A model generated the notes under the pieces. The model had not been told where the DNA came from, did not search any database, and saw only the letters and a program-made list of their open reading frames with translations. Positions 45,783-54,438 of a DNA stretch of 64,000 bases are shown piece after piece. Position 1 is the stretch's first letter. Each line of letters begins with the position of its first letter. The DNA comes from Mycobacterium pinniadriaticum. GTDB lineage: Bacteria > Actinomycetota > Actinomycetes > Mycobacteriales > Mycobacteriaceae. A program made the translations under genes and the position numbers. The stretch lies in NCBI RefSeq assembly GCF_026242045.1, contig NZ_JAPJDO010000013.1, positions 83,622 to 147,621 on the forward strand, read 5' to 3'.

Positions 45783-46256
45783 TTGCACGTTCGTGCGATG
45801 ACGGTTGCCCAGGCCGGGCTGATAGCAACCTGGCATTACGACGGTGCGTGGGCGGTATACGACCTCGACTCTGCGCAGCCGCTCCTCGATCGCTTGGCGT
45901 CTTACCACTCGGTGACCTCTGATCAGACGCTAATCGGATTCTGCTGCACCGGGATCGCAGCGCGTGTCCCAGGAATGACCGAGGAGCCGGGAATTCTCGA
46001 TGTCGGCATGGGCATGGATCCCGCACTCGTCGGGCAGGGTCACGGCGCTGCATTCGGAGCGACGGTGCTGAGTTACCTGACTCTCCGGCACCCCGGCCAG
46101 GCACTGCGCGCCGCCGTCCAGGATTGGAACACTCGAAGTCTTCGATTGACCCGCCGACTTGGGTCCAAAGATGCCGGTGAGATCGTTGTGCACCAGGGCG
46201 GCCGGCCCGTCACATATCGAGTGGTGGTCACATGCTCGGCGGCTCCGTCCGGATGA
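45783..46256 (+). CDS. GNAT-family N-acetyltransferase
   Basis: Acetyltransferase of 157 aa. Seen: an N-terminal strand LHVRAMTVAQAGLIATWHYDG, the acetyl-CoA loop DPALVGQGHGAAFG near 80-93, and a later VQDWNTRSLRLTRRLG, where the Asn and Arg pattern is typical of GNAT. A TTG start at 45783, 4 bases after ilvD, is preferred because the ATG at 45798 would cut the first strand. Substrate unknown. A strong stem-loop follows its stop. GC is slightly lower than ilvD. Confidence 0.82.
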   Translation: MHVRAMTVAQAGLIATWHYDGAWAVYDLDSAQPLLDRLASYHSVTSDQTLIGFCCTGIAARVPGMTEEPGILDVGMGMDPALVGQGHGAAFGATVLSYLTLRHPGQALRAAVQDWNTRSLRLTRRLGSKDAGEIVVHQGGRPVTYRVVVTCSAAPSG

Positions 46257-46266
46257 TGTGGTGTGC

Positions 46267-46302
46267 CGGAAACGTGATATCACCACTGATATCGCGTTTC
46301 CG
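46267..46302. terminator. Strong bidirectional stem-loop
   Basis: CGGAAACGTGATATC (46267-46281) faces GATATCGCGTTTCCG (46288-46302): 15 pairs with one G-T wobble and a six-base loop. It lies 10 bases after the acetyltransferase stop and between convergent genes. Confidence 0.75.
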
Positions 46303-46368
46303 ACAGACATCGTGGTCGCCGGAGAGCCGTCCGCTCGAACTCGCGGACATTCAGCGGCCAGCGCGGGC

Positions 46369-47823
46369 TCAGCTGGCGGCCCGCTTCGATCCGCCCACGC
46401 CCTTGTGCGCCGAGGCCTTGTGACCCGACTTGTGGCTGCTCGCAGCCGAGCGGGACTTCTTGGCAGGCTTGGCCGAATTGGCGCTGGCGGCCGTCTTCGT
46501 TGTCCTGGGGGTGGCGGCGACCGATACCGTCTGTGCGGCAGGCGATTCCTCCGAGTCGGACGCTGTGGTGGGCTGCCCGGTCAGCACGTCTTTGACGCCG
46601 GTGAACAGCGCCTTGACCACGTCACCGGGAACCGCAGCCCACTCCTGCGGGGTGAGCGTCGCCTGCGACAGGTACGGAACGTACTGCCCCGATTGGTCAT
46701 ACGTCCGGTTGTAGGTACCGCCCTCGCTCGGTGTCTGGACGTCGGTGTACCCGGTGTTGACCAGGATCTCCAACGCCGGCTGCAGGGCGTCGGCCAGCGG
46801 GGTGCCGAGCTTGATCGGAACCCCTAGAGCACCGAAGGCGGCGTTGAGGATTCGCGACGGCAGGCGCAGCGGCTCCAGCAGAGGCAGGTCGTTGGGGACC
46901 AGCGTGCTGTAGGTGGTACTGACCGTCCCCAGGGTCGCCAGCGCGATCAGGTTGTTTTCGATCGTGTTGAGGTCGGTGCCCTGCATCTGGACGCCGCCGG
47001 CCAGATACGTCGGCAGCACCGTCGCCAGCACCGAGTTGGCCAGTGAGAACGGATTCAACGTTTCCGGAAAATCCGACAGCATGTCGTATCCGAGCGCGGC
47101 ATTGACGAACGCCGCGCTGAATCTGATACCGGTGCTCGACGCGGAACCGGCGTCCGGGCTGACCGGGTCGATGCCGAACAGATTCAGGATCGGCGCGAAG
47201 CGCGCGTAGAGACCCCCGTTGGGCGTTTCCGGGTTGCGCAGCAGCCCGATCGCCAGGTTGGTGGCATTGGTGCCCTGCACACAGGTGATGCCCGATGAGC
47301 AGGGCTGGCCGGTGATCGAGCTGACCTTGCCCGCCGCGACCAGCGGGCTGAATCCGGGCAGGGTGTCACCGCCGGCGCTCGACAACAGCGCCTGGTAGGT
47401 GGCGATCGCGTTCGGGACGGCCGTTCCCGAGGCGAACAGCAGCGGCCCGGTGGCGTTGCTGGCCAGGACGTTGGGCCGGCTCGCGGTCCCCAGGACGAAC
47501 GGGCCGAAGGTGGCTGCATTGATCACGTCGTTGAGGTTGGCCGGCTCGGAATTGGTCCAGCCCAGGTTGAGCGTGATCGATCCCACCACCGGCACGTTGG
47601 GGATGGTGATGCTGTCGACCCCGAGCGCGGAGACAGCCCACAGCAACGGTCCGGTGGTCGTCGTGTCCAGGGTCAACGCGTTTGCCGCGGGCGCCACCGG
47701 TGTCGCCGCGGTACCCATCGCCATGGCCACCGCCGTCGCCGCGGCCGCGCCGACGAGCGCGGCCTTCCTGGTCCCGACCTTCGATCCGCGCCGGATCCTG
47801 CTCAACAGTGCCACAGCTACCAT
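46369..47823 (-). CDS. Secreted mycobacterial protein with Lys-rich C-terminal tail
   Basis: Protein of 484 aa. Seen: a basic start followed by an export signal to about residue 49 (AAATAVAMAMGTAATPVAPA, then NALTLD); a conserved central region with two Cys (PCSSGITC), GLYARFAPILNLFGIDPVSP and a later NTGYTDVQTPSEGGTYNRTY; then LTPQEWAAVPGDVVKALFTG, a pattern I associate with PE-PPE-type proteins; and a tail of about 60 residues rich in Lys, Ser, Ala and His. The serine-hydrolase GxSxG of true PE-PPE domains was not found. The ATG at 47823 follows GGGGCGGGG. TATGTT at 47869-47864 may be its -10. Function unknown. Confidence 0.7.
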   Translation of the reverse strand: MVAVALLSRIRRGSKVGTRKAALVGAAAATAVAMAMGTAATPVAPAANALTLDTTTTGPLLWAVSALGVDSITIPNVPVVGSITLNLGWTNSEPANLNDVINAATFGPFVLGTASRPNVLASNATGPLLFASGTAVPNAIATYQALLSSAGGDTLPGFSPLVAAGKVSSITGQPCSSGITCVQGTNATNLAIGLLRNPETPNGGLYARFAPILNLFGIDPVSPDAGSASSTGIRFSAAFVNAALGYDMLSDFPETLNPFSLANSVLATVLPTYLAGGVQMQGTDLNTIENNLIALATLGTVSTTYSTLVPNDLPLLEPLRLPSRILNAAFGALGVPIKLGTPLADALQPALEILVNTGYTDVQTPSEGGTYNRTYDQSGQYVPYLSQATLTPQEWAAVPGDVVKALFTGVKDVLTGQPTTASDSEESPAAQTVSVAATPRTTKTAASANSAKPAKKSRSAASSHKSGHKASAHKGVGGSKRAAS

Positions 47824-47928
47824 TTCCCCGCCCCTTCGGCCGAATTCTCAGGCTGCTCTCAGGAACATAACCCCTCTGTTGCGCGGCGGCGGGGAATTGG
47901 CAATGTCCGTGCGCGGCACCCTGGTCGA

Positions 47929-48711
47929 TCAGGAGGCAGCGAACTCGCCATGGATTGCCGGCAGGATCGCGGCCAGGTGGTTCATCTCCTGCGCGCAATG
48001 CACCAGCAGGTCCCGCGGCTCCGGGAGCTGATGCGCGGCGATCGGACGGATCACCGAATCCGCGAGCCGGTTGCCGCGGCGCACTCCGATGTACGGCCCG
48101 CCCATCCAGAACCGAGACCGCATCTCGGCGCCGCCGGGGGTGGCCCGGACGTGGTGGATGAACCAGCCGATGTCCACCGGCACCTCGCTGGATCCCAGCC
48201 GGGCGCAGACCGCGACGTCGGCGCCGAGCGCGGCCACGTCGATGCCCAGGGCGGACGGTTCGAGGAATTGGATGGCCGCCTTGGCGTATGCCGAGCCCAG
48301 GTACTCCTCGATGATCGAGGTCCGCCCCACGTAACCGGAGCCCACCTCGCCGTCGCCCCAGTGCGCCGAGGCATGCGCACGCGGATGCCATAGCTTGTAC
48401 CGCGTCGAGTCGCTGCCGTGCCAGCCGAACCACCAGTCCCACATCGCCGGTGTGACATCGGGCATGTCGGTGCGGATCGCGACGTGGAACCCGCCGCCGC
48501 GAAGGGTGCCGTAGCCGTTCTCGGTCTGCTGGTACCCGTCGTCGACAAGGGTTGCCGCAGCATCGAATCCGAGCATGGTCTGATCGGCTTGGGGCCCGTG
48601 CTCGAGCGCCACGACGGCATGCCGGGGTAACTCGGCCATCTGCGGGTTGAAGTACTTGCCCCACGCGGTATCGCCGTCGCCGGGGCGGTAGCCCAGATAG
48701 GTGTCGGCCAT
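47929..48711 (-). CDS. DAPG hydrolase (PhlG)-like C-C bond hydrolase
   Basis: Protein of 260 aa. Seen: WHGSDSTRYKLWHPRAHASA near 97-116 and a C-terminal HCAQEMNH (H238, E242) that match the zinc-binding pattern of PhlG, which cleaves an acetyl group from 2,4-diacetylphloroglucinol by C-C hydrolysis. A glutamate in RTSIIEEYLG near 135 could be the third ligand. Its start overlaps the stop of the upstream berberine-bridge-type oxidase by one base, so they act together. The natural substrate is likely an acylated phenolic, but this is inference. Confidence 0.75.
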   Translation of the reverse strand: MADTYLGYRPGDGDTAWGKYFNPQMAELPRHAVVALEHGPQADQTMLGFDAAATLVDDGYQQTENGYGTLRGGGFHVAIRTDMPDVTPAMWDWWFGWHGSDSTRYKLWHPRAHASAHWGDGEVGSGYVGRTSIIEEYLGSAYAKAAIQFLEPSALGIDVAALGADVAVCARLGSSEVPVDIGWFIHHVRATPGGAEMRSRFWMGGPYIGVRRGNRLADSVIRPIAAHQLPEPRDLLVHCAQEMNHLAAILPAIHGEFAAS

Positions 48712-50051
48712 CAGAGTCGGCCCATCCAGCTGTGGAACCGCCCGTCGGGGTCGTAGGCGGCTCGCACCCGGTCGAGTTTGGCCATGGCGTCATCGGTGGC
48801 GAACTTCGCCGGCCGGGCGCCCAGATTCTCATCCGCCAGTTGAATTCCGGTGGCCAGCGGCGCCATCGCGGCCATGTTGGAGCGCGGCCAGTCGCCGTAC
48901 TTGTCGTCGTCGGCGGGATCCATCCAGCCGGCATACAGCGCGAGGTAGATCTCGCTTTCCAGGCTGTAGGCCATGTCCTGGCGCTGCGGCGATGGACCCC
49001 AGTTCAGCCACAGGAAGTGCGACGGATGCGGCGGCAAGGTATTCAGGATGCGGTGGATGCCCGGCATCAGTTCGGCGGCCGAGGCGTTGGTCCACATGTT
49101 GTCCGCGGAGTATCGGTGGTCGGCGAGGTAGTTGCTCATCACCGCGGTGTACCAATCGGGCAGGCCCATCGGTGCATACGGAAACGCGGCCAGCGCCTTG
49201 TCGACGACCGGGCATCGGTCGAGGATGCCGAACGCCTCCTTCGCCTCGGCCTCGGTGTCGGCGAACACCGGTGAGGCCATCACGATGGCGGGCCGGTCGA
49301 TGCCCGCGTTCGGCACGCTGCTGGTGGCAACGATCTGCAACTCGACCCGGCGGTCGACCTCCGCGGAAATTCCACGCGCCCAGGTGAAGACCTCGTCGGC
49401 GAGCTCGATCGGATATGCGTAGAAGCTGCTGCCCAGCACGGCCGGCTTCTTGTAGAGCTTGAGGTGGAACCCGGTGACCACCGCGAAGAAGCCCGGTCCG
49501 GCGCCGCGGGCGGCCCAGTACAGGTCGGGGTGGTTGTCGGCGTCGATGTAGATCTTTTCGCCGTCGGCGGTCACCACGTCCAGCCCGATCACGCTCTCGC
49601 AGGCCGGACCGACGACCCGGCTGTTCCAGCCGTAGCCGCCCTGCAGCAGATAGCCGCCGATGCACACCCCCTTGCAGTGTCCGGCGGGGAAGAACAATCC
49701 CGCCGCGTCGAGCTCGGCGGCCAACACACTGCCGCCCTTGCCGGGCCCGGCCACCGCCGTCATCGCCTCGGCGTCGATGCTGGTCTGATCGACCCGGCTC
49801 ATGTCGAGCAGCACTGCGCCGTCGCGCAGGTGGCTCGCGGCCCAGCTGTGCCCGCCGGATTTGATGCTGACCTGCTTGTTGTTGGTCTTGGCGTAGCGCA
49901 CGGCGGCGACGACGTCGTCGCTGTCGACCGCCTGGACGATGACATCCGGATAGCGGTCGGGCACACGCTGGTTCCACACCGTCGCGCGGCGCGCATCCCC
50001 ATATCCGTCGTCGCCGCGGAAGAAATGCCGGCCCTCAGGAAGTGACCCCAC
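48711..50051 (-). CDS. FAD-linked oxidoreductase of the berberine-bridge type
   Basis: Flavin oxidase of 446 aa. Seen: the FAD-attachment His in SIKSGGHSWAA, a second attachment Cys in GHCKGVCIGGYLLQGGYGW, giving a probable bicovalent flavin, the PCMH domain to about 240, and a C-terminal BBE segment ending RVRAAYDPDGRFHSWMG. The GTG at 50051 has GAGGAGG 5 bases upstream. Divergent from an IclR regulator with a palindrome between them, and followed by a PhlG-like hydrolase. Such oxidases act on phenols, polyketides or sugars. Likely part of an aromatic or acylphenol breakdown unit. Confidence 0.88.
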   Translation of the reverse strand: MGSLPEGRHFFRGDDGYGDARRATVWNQRVPDRYPDVIVQAVDSDDVVAAVRYAKTNNKQVSIKSGGHSWAASHLRDGAVLLDMSRVDQTSIDAEAMTAVAGPGKGGSVLAAELDAAGLFFPAGHCKGVCIGGYLLQGGYGWNSRVVGPACESVIGLDVVTADGEKIYIDADNHPDLYWAARGAGPGFFAVVTGFHLKLYKKPAVLGSSFYAYPIELADEVFTWARGISAEVDRRVELQIVATSSVPNAGIDRPAIVMASPVFADTEAEAKEAFGILDRCPVVDKALAAFPYAPMGLPDWYTAVMSNYLADHRYSADNMWTNASAAELMPGIHRILNTLPPHPSHFLWLNWGPSPQRQDMAYSLESEIYLALYAGWMDPADDDKYGDWPRSNMAAMAPLATGIQLADENLGARPAKFATDDAMAKLDRVRAAYDPDGRFHSWMGRL

Positions 50052-50071
50052 AAAAGCCTCCTCTAATTCGT

Positions 50072-50096
50072 ATTGCGGATCTCAATGGTCCGTAAT
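50072..50096. promoter_or_regulatory. Palindromic operator in the IclR/oxidase divergent promoter
   Basis: ATTGCGGA (50072-50079) faces TCCGTAAT (50089-50096) across nine bases, with one mismatch in the arms. Placed between the oxidase gene start and the IclR gene start. The half-site TCCGTAAT also occurs in the palindrome at 2831-2861. Confidence 0.65.
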
Positions 50097-50142
50097 GCGG
50101 CACACTACGCTGGGTGGGTACGCGGAGGGAAGGGACGACGAG

Positions 50143-50904
50143 ATGGCAGATCCGAAAATTTCCGTTGTCGGCGAGGGTCGCGCACCGAGCGCTCGTGACG
50201 ACGGCATTCAGGTCCTGCGCCGCGCGGCGGCCGCGCTCGACGAAATCGCTACCGCTCCCGGCCGACTACGGCTGGTCGACCTGCACGGCCGGCTGGGTTT
50301 GGCCAAGTCGACGACGCGGCGGCTGCTGGTCGGTCTAGTCGAGGTGGGATTCGCCACGGTGGACGACGACGGTCGAATCGTCTTGGGCGAGCGGCTGCTC
50401 GGCTTGGCCAACGCCAACGCCGCCCAGATCACCTCGGCGTTCCGGCCGACCCTGGAACGGGTGGCCGAGGCCACCGGCGAGACCGCGGACCTCTCGGTGT
50501 ACCGCGGCGGTCAGATGTTGTTCATCGATCAGATCGAATCACCGCATCGGCTGCGCGCGGTCTCAGCCATCGGGGGACGCTTCACCCTGTACGACACCGC
50601 CAACGGAAAGGCCGCGCTGGCGTTGTTCGACGATGCGGGCGTCGATTCGGCGCTGGCCTGCCTCGACCCGGCCGCGGCCGACCGGGTGCGTGCCGAGATC
50701 AGCCAGGTCCGGACCGATCGGGTCGCGTTCGACCGGGATGAACACACCGATGGCATCTCGGCAGCCGGGATCGCGGGGCGGGCCGCCGGCGGCAACATCG
50801 TCGCCATCTCGGTGCCCGCACCGACCGACCGTTTCCGTGAACACGCCGACCGCATCGTCACCGCGCTGCGGTCGGCGTTGGACTCGCCGGTCTGGTCAGG
50901 CTGA
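50143..50904 (+). CDS. IclR-family transcriptional regulator
   Basis: Regulator of 253 aa. Seen: an N-terminal winged helix (GIQVLRRAAAALDEIATAPG, then LAKSTTRRLLVGLVEVGF) and an IclR effector domain with RPTLERVAEATGETADLSVY and a later DEHTDGISAAGIAGR. The ATG at 50143 is preferred to one at 50095, which would sit inside the palindrome; GGAGGGAAGGG precedes it. Divergent from the oxidase/PhlG-like operon, which it probably controls through the palindrome at 50072-50096. Confidence 0.9.
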   Translation: MADPKISVVGEGRAPSARDDGIQVLRRAAAALDEIATAPGRLRLVDLHGRLGLAKSTTRRLLVGLVEVGFATVDDDGRIVLGERLLGLANANAAQITSAFRPTLERVAEATGETADLSVYRGGQMLFIDQIESPHRLRAVSAIGGRFTLYDTANGKAALALFDDAGVDSALACLDPAAADRVRAEISQVRTDRVAFDRDEHTDGISAAGIAGRAAGGNIVAISVPAPTDRFREHADRIVTALRSALDSPVWSG

Positions 50905-50934
50905 CCTTGCCAGCGGGTCGGCCCGCGGAGCACA

Positions 50935-53166
50935 GTGGCAGACATGAGCCGCACCGCTTTGCGTATCTGTCCGCTGTGCGAGGCCACCTGCGGGCTGGTC
51001 CTCACCATCGATGACGACGACCGGGTGGTGTCGGCCCGCGGCGATCGTGACGACGTCTTCAGTCACGGCTTCATCTGTCCCAAGGGCGCCAGCTTCGCCG
51101 AACTGGACAACGATCCCGACCGGCTGCAACACCCCCTGGTACGCCGCGACGGCGAACTGGTCGAAGCCACCTGGCCGGAGGCCTTCGCCGCGGCCGCCGA
51201 GGGTCTGCAGCGCGTCATCGCCGACACCGGTAGCCCGTCGGTGGCGGTATACCTCGGTAACCCCAACGCGCACACCATCGCCGGAGCGCTCTACGGGCCG
51301 GTGGTCATCAAGTCGCTGGGCACCCGCCAGGTGTATTCCGCGAGCACCCTGGATCAGATGCCCAAACACGTGTCCTGCGGCTACCTGTACGGCAATCCGC
51401 TGGCCTTCACCATCCCCGACCTCGACCGCACCGACTACCTCGTCGTGATCGGTGGAAATCCGTTGGTGTCCAACGGCTCTCTGGCGACCGCCGCCGATTT
51501 CCCGGGCAAACTCAAAGCGCTGCGCCGCCGTGGCGGCAAGCTGGTGGTGATCGACCCCAGCCGCACCCGGACCGCCGAACGGGCCGACCGCCATCTGGCC
51601 GTCCGCCCGGGTTCGGATGCCGCGCTGTTGTTCGCCATCGTGCATGTCCTTTTCGACGAGGATCTGGTCGACCTGGGCCGGTTGTCCGACCACGTGTCGG
51701 GGCTGGATCGGGTGCGGGCGGCGGCGCTGGACTTCCCGCCGGACGCGGTCGCCCGGTACTGCGGGGTGGACGCCGAGGAAATCCGCACCCTGGCACGCGA
51801 AATCGCCGCCGCACCGAGCGCGGCGGTCTACGGCCGCATCGGCACGTCGACCGTCGAGTTCGGCACCATCACCAGCTGGCTGGTGGATGTGGTGAACATC
51901 CTGACCGGCAATCTGGACCGAGCCGGCGGGGCCATGTTCGCCAGTTCACCGATCGCCGCGGCCCCCCGCCCGGCCCGACCCGGCCGGGGTTTCGCGACGG
52001 GCCGCTGGCGCAGCCGGGTCTCCGGTCACCGCGAGGTGTTGTCCGAGCTGCCCGCGGTCGCGTTGGCCGAGGAGATCGAAACCCCCGGCGAGGGTCAGAT
52101 CCGCGCCATGATCACCATCGCCGGTAATCCGGTGTTGTCGGCGCCGGACGGCGCCCGCCTGGCCGATGCCCTCGCCAGTGTCGCGTTCATGGTCTCGGTG
52201 GACCCCTACCTCAACGAGACCACCCGCCATGCCGATGTGATCCTGCCCCCGCCCCCACCCTCTCGCGCAGCACATTTCGACATCGCCCTCAGCGGCGCGG
52301 TAGTGCGCAACAACGCCAGGTTCTCCCCGCCGGTGCTGCCGCTGCCGGACGGGCGGCCAGACGAGTGCGAGATCCTGTCCCGACTGGCTCTGATCGTGCT
52401 CGGGATGGGCCCCGACGCCGACCCGAAACTGGTGGACGACCAGGTGATCGGGTCCACACTGGGCAAGGAGGTCGCCGACGAGCACTCGCCAGTCGCCGGC
52501 CGCGCGGTCGAAGAGCTGACCGCCATGCTGCCCGACGGCCGGGGCTACGAACGTCGGCTGGACATGATGCTGCGGCTCGGGCCGTTCGGTGACGGCTTCG
52601 GCACCAACCCGGACGGCCTGACCCTGCAGCGGGTCAAGGACGCCCCCCATGGGGTGGACCTCGGAGCACTCGTCCCCCGTATTCCCGAGGTTCTCCGAAC
52701 ACCCTCGGGGACTGTCGAATTGGACCCCGACCCGATCCTCGCCGACATCCCGAGACTGCTGGCGTCACTGACCCCGGAACCGGGATTCCTGCTGATCGGC
52801 CGCCGCCACCTGCGCTCGAACAACAGCTGGATGCACAACCTGCCGGCGCTGTCCGGCGGAACCAACCGCTGCACGCTGCAGATCCACCCCGACGACGCCG
52901 CACGTCTGGGACTCGGCGACGTCGCGGTGGTCACCGGACCCGGAGGCAAACTCGAAGTGCCCGTGGAGATCACCGACGCGATCCGCCCGGGCGTGGTGTC
53001 ACTGCCACACGGGTGGGGTCACACCGAGCCGGGCACCCGGATGCGGGTCGCGGCGCGAGAGCCGGGGGTGAACGTCAACAACCTCAACGACGGCACCCTG
53101 CTGGATCCGTTGTCGGGCACCGCGGTGCTCAACGCGCTGCCGGTCGGGGTCGCGCCGGCCGGCTAG
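50935..53166 (+). CDS. Molybdopterin oxidoreductase (Rv0197-like)
   Basis: Molybdenum-enzyme of 743 aa with an N-terminal iron-sulfur cluster. Seen: the [4Fe-4S] ligands in CPLCEATC (residues 12-19) plus a fourth Cys in GFICPKG, a central molybdopterin domain with VIGGNPLVSNGS, and a C-terminal dinucleotide-binding domain with SLPHGWGH and NNLNDGTLLDPLSG. No twin-arginine signal, so cytoplasmic. The substrate is unknown; formate dehydrogenase- or nitrate-reductase-like enzymes share the fold. The GTG at 50935 has CGGAG 4 bases before it; an ATG 9 bases later is possible. Its stop shares CTAG with a convergent gene. Confidence 0.88.
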   Translation: MADMSRTALRICPLCEATCGLVLTIDDDDRVVSARGDRDDVFSHGFICPKGASFAELDNDPDRLQHPLVRRDGELVEATWPEAFAAAAEGLQRVIADTGSPSVAVYLGNPNAHTIAGALYGPVVIKSLGTRQVYSASTLDQMPKHVSCGYLYGNPLAFTIPDLDRTDYLVVIGGNPLVSNGSLATAADFPGKLKALRRRGGKLVVIDPSRTRTAERADRHLAVRPGSDAALLFAIVHVLFDEDLVDLGRLSDHVSGLDRVRAAALDFPPDAVARYCGVDAEEIRTLAREIAAAPSAAVYGRIGTSTVEFGTITSWLVDVVNILTGNLDRAGGAMFASSPIAAAPRPARPGRGFATGRWRSRVSGHREVLSELPAVALAEEIETPGEGQIRAMITIAGNPVLSAPDGARLADALASVAFMVSVDPYLNETTRHADVILPPPPPSRAAHFDIALSGAVVRNNARFSPPVLPLPDGRPDECEILSRLALIVLGMGPDADPKLVDDQVIGSTLGKEVADEHSPVAGRAVEELTAMLPDGRGYERRLDMMLRLGPFGDGFGTNPDGLTLQRVKDAPHGVDLGALVPRIPEVLRTPSGTVELDPDPILADIPRLLASLTPEPGFLLIGRRHLRSNNSWMHNLPALSGGTNRCTLQIHPDDAARLGLGDVAVVTGPGGKLEVPVEITDAIRPGVVSLPHGWGHTEPGTRMRVAAREPGVNVNNLNDGTLLDPLSGTAVLNALPVGVAPAG

Positions 53167-53777
53167 TAGAGCGAACCTCGCATGGTGTCTTCGTTGTAGC
53201 GCTCTTCGAGCTGGGCATCGGTCCAGTCCCACCGCAACGACTTGGCCAGCTGGGCCACGCTGGGTAACGCGGTCGGATCCCACGTCTCGGGCTTCCAGGC
53301 ATCAGACCGCAGGAACGCCTTGGCGCAGTGGAAGAACACCTCCTCGATACCGATCTCCATCGCCAGCAGCGGCCGCTTACCCTGCACGGTCATCGCGTCG
53401 AAGTACTCGGCGTCGGCCAGGATGCGCGCTCGTCCGTTGATCCGAAGGGTGTCACCGCGCCCCGGGATCAGAAACAAGGTCCCGACCTGGGGGTTTTGCA
53501 GGACGTTGAGGTATCCGTCGACACGCTTGTTCCCGGTGCGATCCGGGATCGCGATGGTCCGGTCGTCGATGACGTGCACGAATCCGGGTGGGTCACCTTT
53601 CGGAGAAACGTCCACGCGACCGTGTCCGTCCGTCGTGGCGACGAACCCCAGCGGTGAATGGGCCAACCAATCGCATTGCACGGGCGAGAGCCGGTCCTTC
53701 ACCTTGTTCGTGACGTAGGTGTCGGGTTCGCCGACGATCGTGCGGAGATCCGCAATGGTCGTCACTTCACGGCGCAT
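53163..53777 (-). CDS. Pyridoxamine 5'-phosphate oxidase-family flavoprotein
   Basis: Split-barrel flavin-binding protein of 204 aa, FMN-dependent by family. Seen: HSPLGFVATTDGHGRVDVSP near 40-58, PDRTGNKRVDGYLNVLQNPQ near 78-97, and a C-terminal EIGIEEVFFHCAKAFLRS that closes the domain. These match a mycobacterial PPOX subfamily. The ATG at 53777 follows GATAAT by exactly 6 bases. Physiological substrate unknown. Its stop TAG overlaps that of the molybdopterin enzyme in the palindrome CTAG. Confidence 0.85.
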   Translation of the reverse strand: MRREVTTIADLRTIVGEPDTYVTNKVKDRLSPVQCDWLAHSPLGFVATTDGHGRVDVSPKGDPPGFVHVIDDRTIAIPDRTGNKRVDGYLNVLQNPQVGTLFLIPGRGDTLRINGRARILADAEYFDAMTVQGKRPLLAMEIGIEEVFFHCAKAFLRSDAWKPETWDPTALPSVAQLAKSLRWDWTDAQLEERYNEDTMRGSLY

Positions 53778-53783
53778 CGCTTC

Positions 53784-53789
53784 ATTATC
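53784..53789 (-). promoter_or_regulatory. -10 element for the flavin oxidase gene
   Basis: GATAAT on the minus strand, 6 bases before the ATG at 53777; one of the clearest leaderless promoters here. Confidence 0.55.
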
Positions 53790-53851
53790 CTCGACGATGG
53801 TGCGTTTTCCGAGGGGTTGGTCGGACTCGCCGCAGCCCTCTACGGCTGAGG

Positions 53852-53940
53852 CTATTCACTGCCGACCCCGTGGTGGACCCGGAACAGGTTGTCGGGATCG
53901 ATCTTTCGCTTGATGGCCCGGCAACGGCCGGCAATGGCAG
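53852..53940 (-). pseudogene. 3' remnant of a berberine-bridge-type FAD oxidase
   Basis: Twenty-eight codons and a TAG, with no start, read AIAGRCRAIKRKIDPDNLFR and on to HHGVGSE. This is the end of a BBE domain, where the DPDNLFR motif is normal. Nothing of the rest of the gene is present: the fragment begins at the base after the stop of the Rv0185-like gene. It differs from the C-terminus of the intact oxidase at 48711, so it comes from another paralogue. It most likely marks a deletion. Confidence 0.75.
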
Positions 53941-54438
53941 CTACCGCACACCCTGCTTGGTGTACACGACGCGAAGCACATAGCCGGCCTCGGGCCCCAT
54001 CGCCATTGCCGTCAAGTCGCAGAAGGTCGCAACGAAATCGGGTCCGTGGGCCGGGCCGGTGGGAGTCAGATGATGAGCGATCTCGTGAAGCACAACGAGC
54101 TCCCGCATGGCCCAGTCGGCTGAATCCCGGTCAGGAACGGCGATGATGCCTGTGCCGTCGCAGTTTTCGTAATGAGCGGCGCCGGCGGCTCTGCGGGGCC
54201 GCACCGTCAGCGGACCAGGCGCCGGCCAGCGCGCGGCCACCGCGGGTAGCGCCAGGACTTCATCGACATAACGTTGTACCGACTCCGTCGACCCGAAGCG
54301 GCCCTCCGGGGGCAGCGTCAACTGAGCACCGAAGAACTCGATGGCGCGTGAACTGTGTTGGGCAGCACGGTCGAACAGCGTCCGAACGAACTCCTCGGCA
54401 GCGTAGACGCGGGAGCGTTGGCTATCGCGCTGCGTCAC
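53941..54438 (-). CDS. Putative zinc metallohydrolase, TIGR04338-type (Rv0185-like)
   Basis: Protein of 165 aa. Seen: the zinc motif HEIAH at 118-122 in ELVVLHEIAHHLTPTG and a third His at 131 in PAHGPDFVATF, in the style of gluzincin-like hydrolases. No signal peptide. The GTG at 54438 overlaps the upstream DUF2786 stop (GTGA), so the two are coupled, as Rv0184 and Rv0185 are in M. tuberculosis. Protease activity is not proven. Confidence 0.82.
   Translation of the reverse strand: MTQRDSQRSRVYAAEEFVRTLFDRAAQHSSRAIEFFGAQLTLPPEGRFGSTESVQRYVDEVLALPAVAARWPAPGPLTVRPRRAAGAAHYENCDGTGIIAVPDRDSADWAMRELVVLHEIAHHLTPTGPAHGPDFVATFCDLTAMAMGPEAGYVLRVVYTKQGVR

Noticed and set aside
53799..53849. Short plus-strand frame ending LVGLAAALYG
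   Set aside because: Looks protein-like by chance; no homologous extension, no start signal, and it overlaps the promoter side of the flavin oxidase gene.
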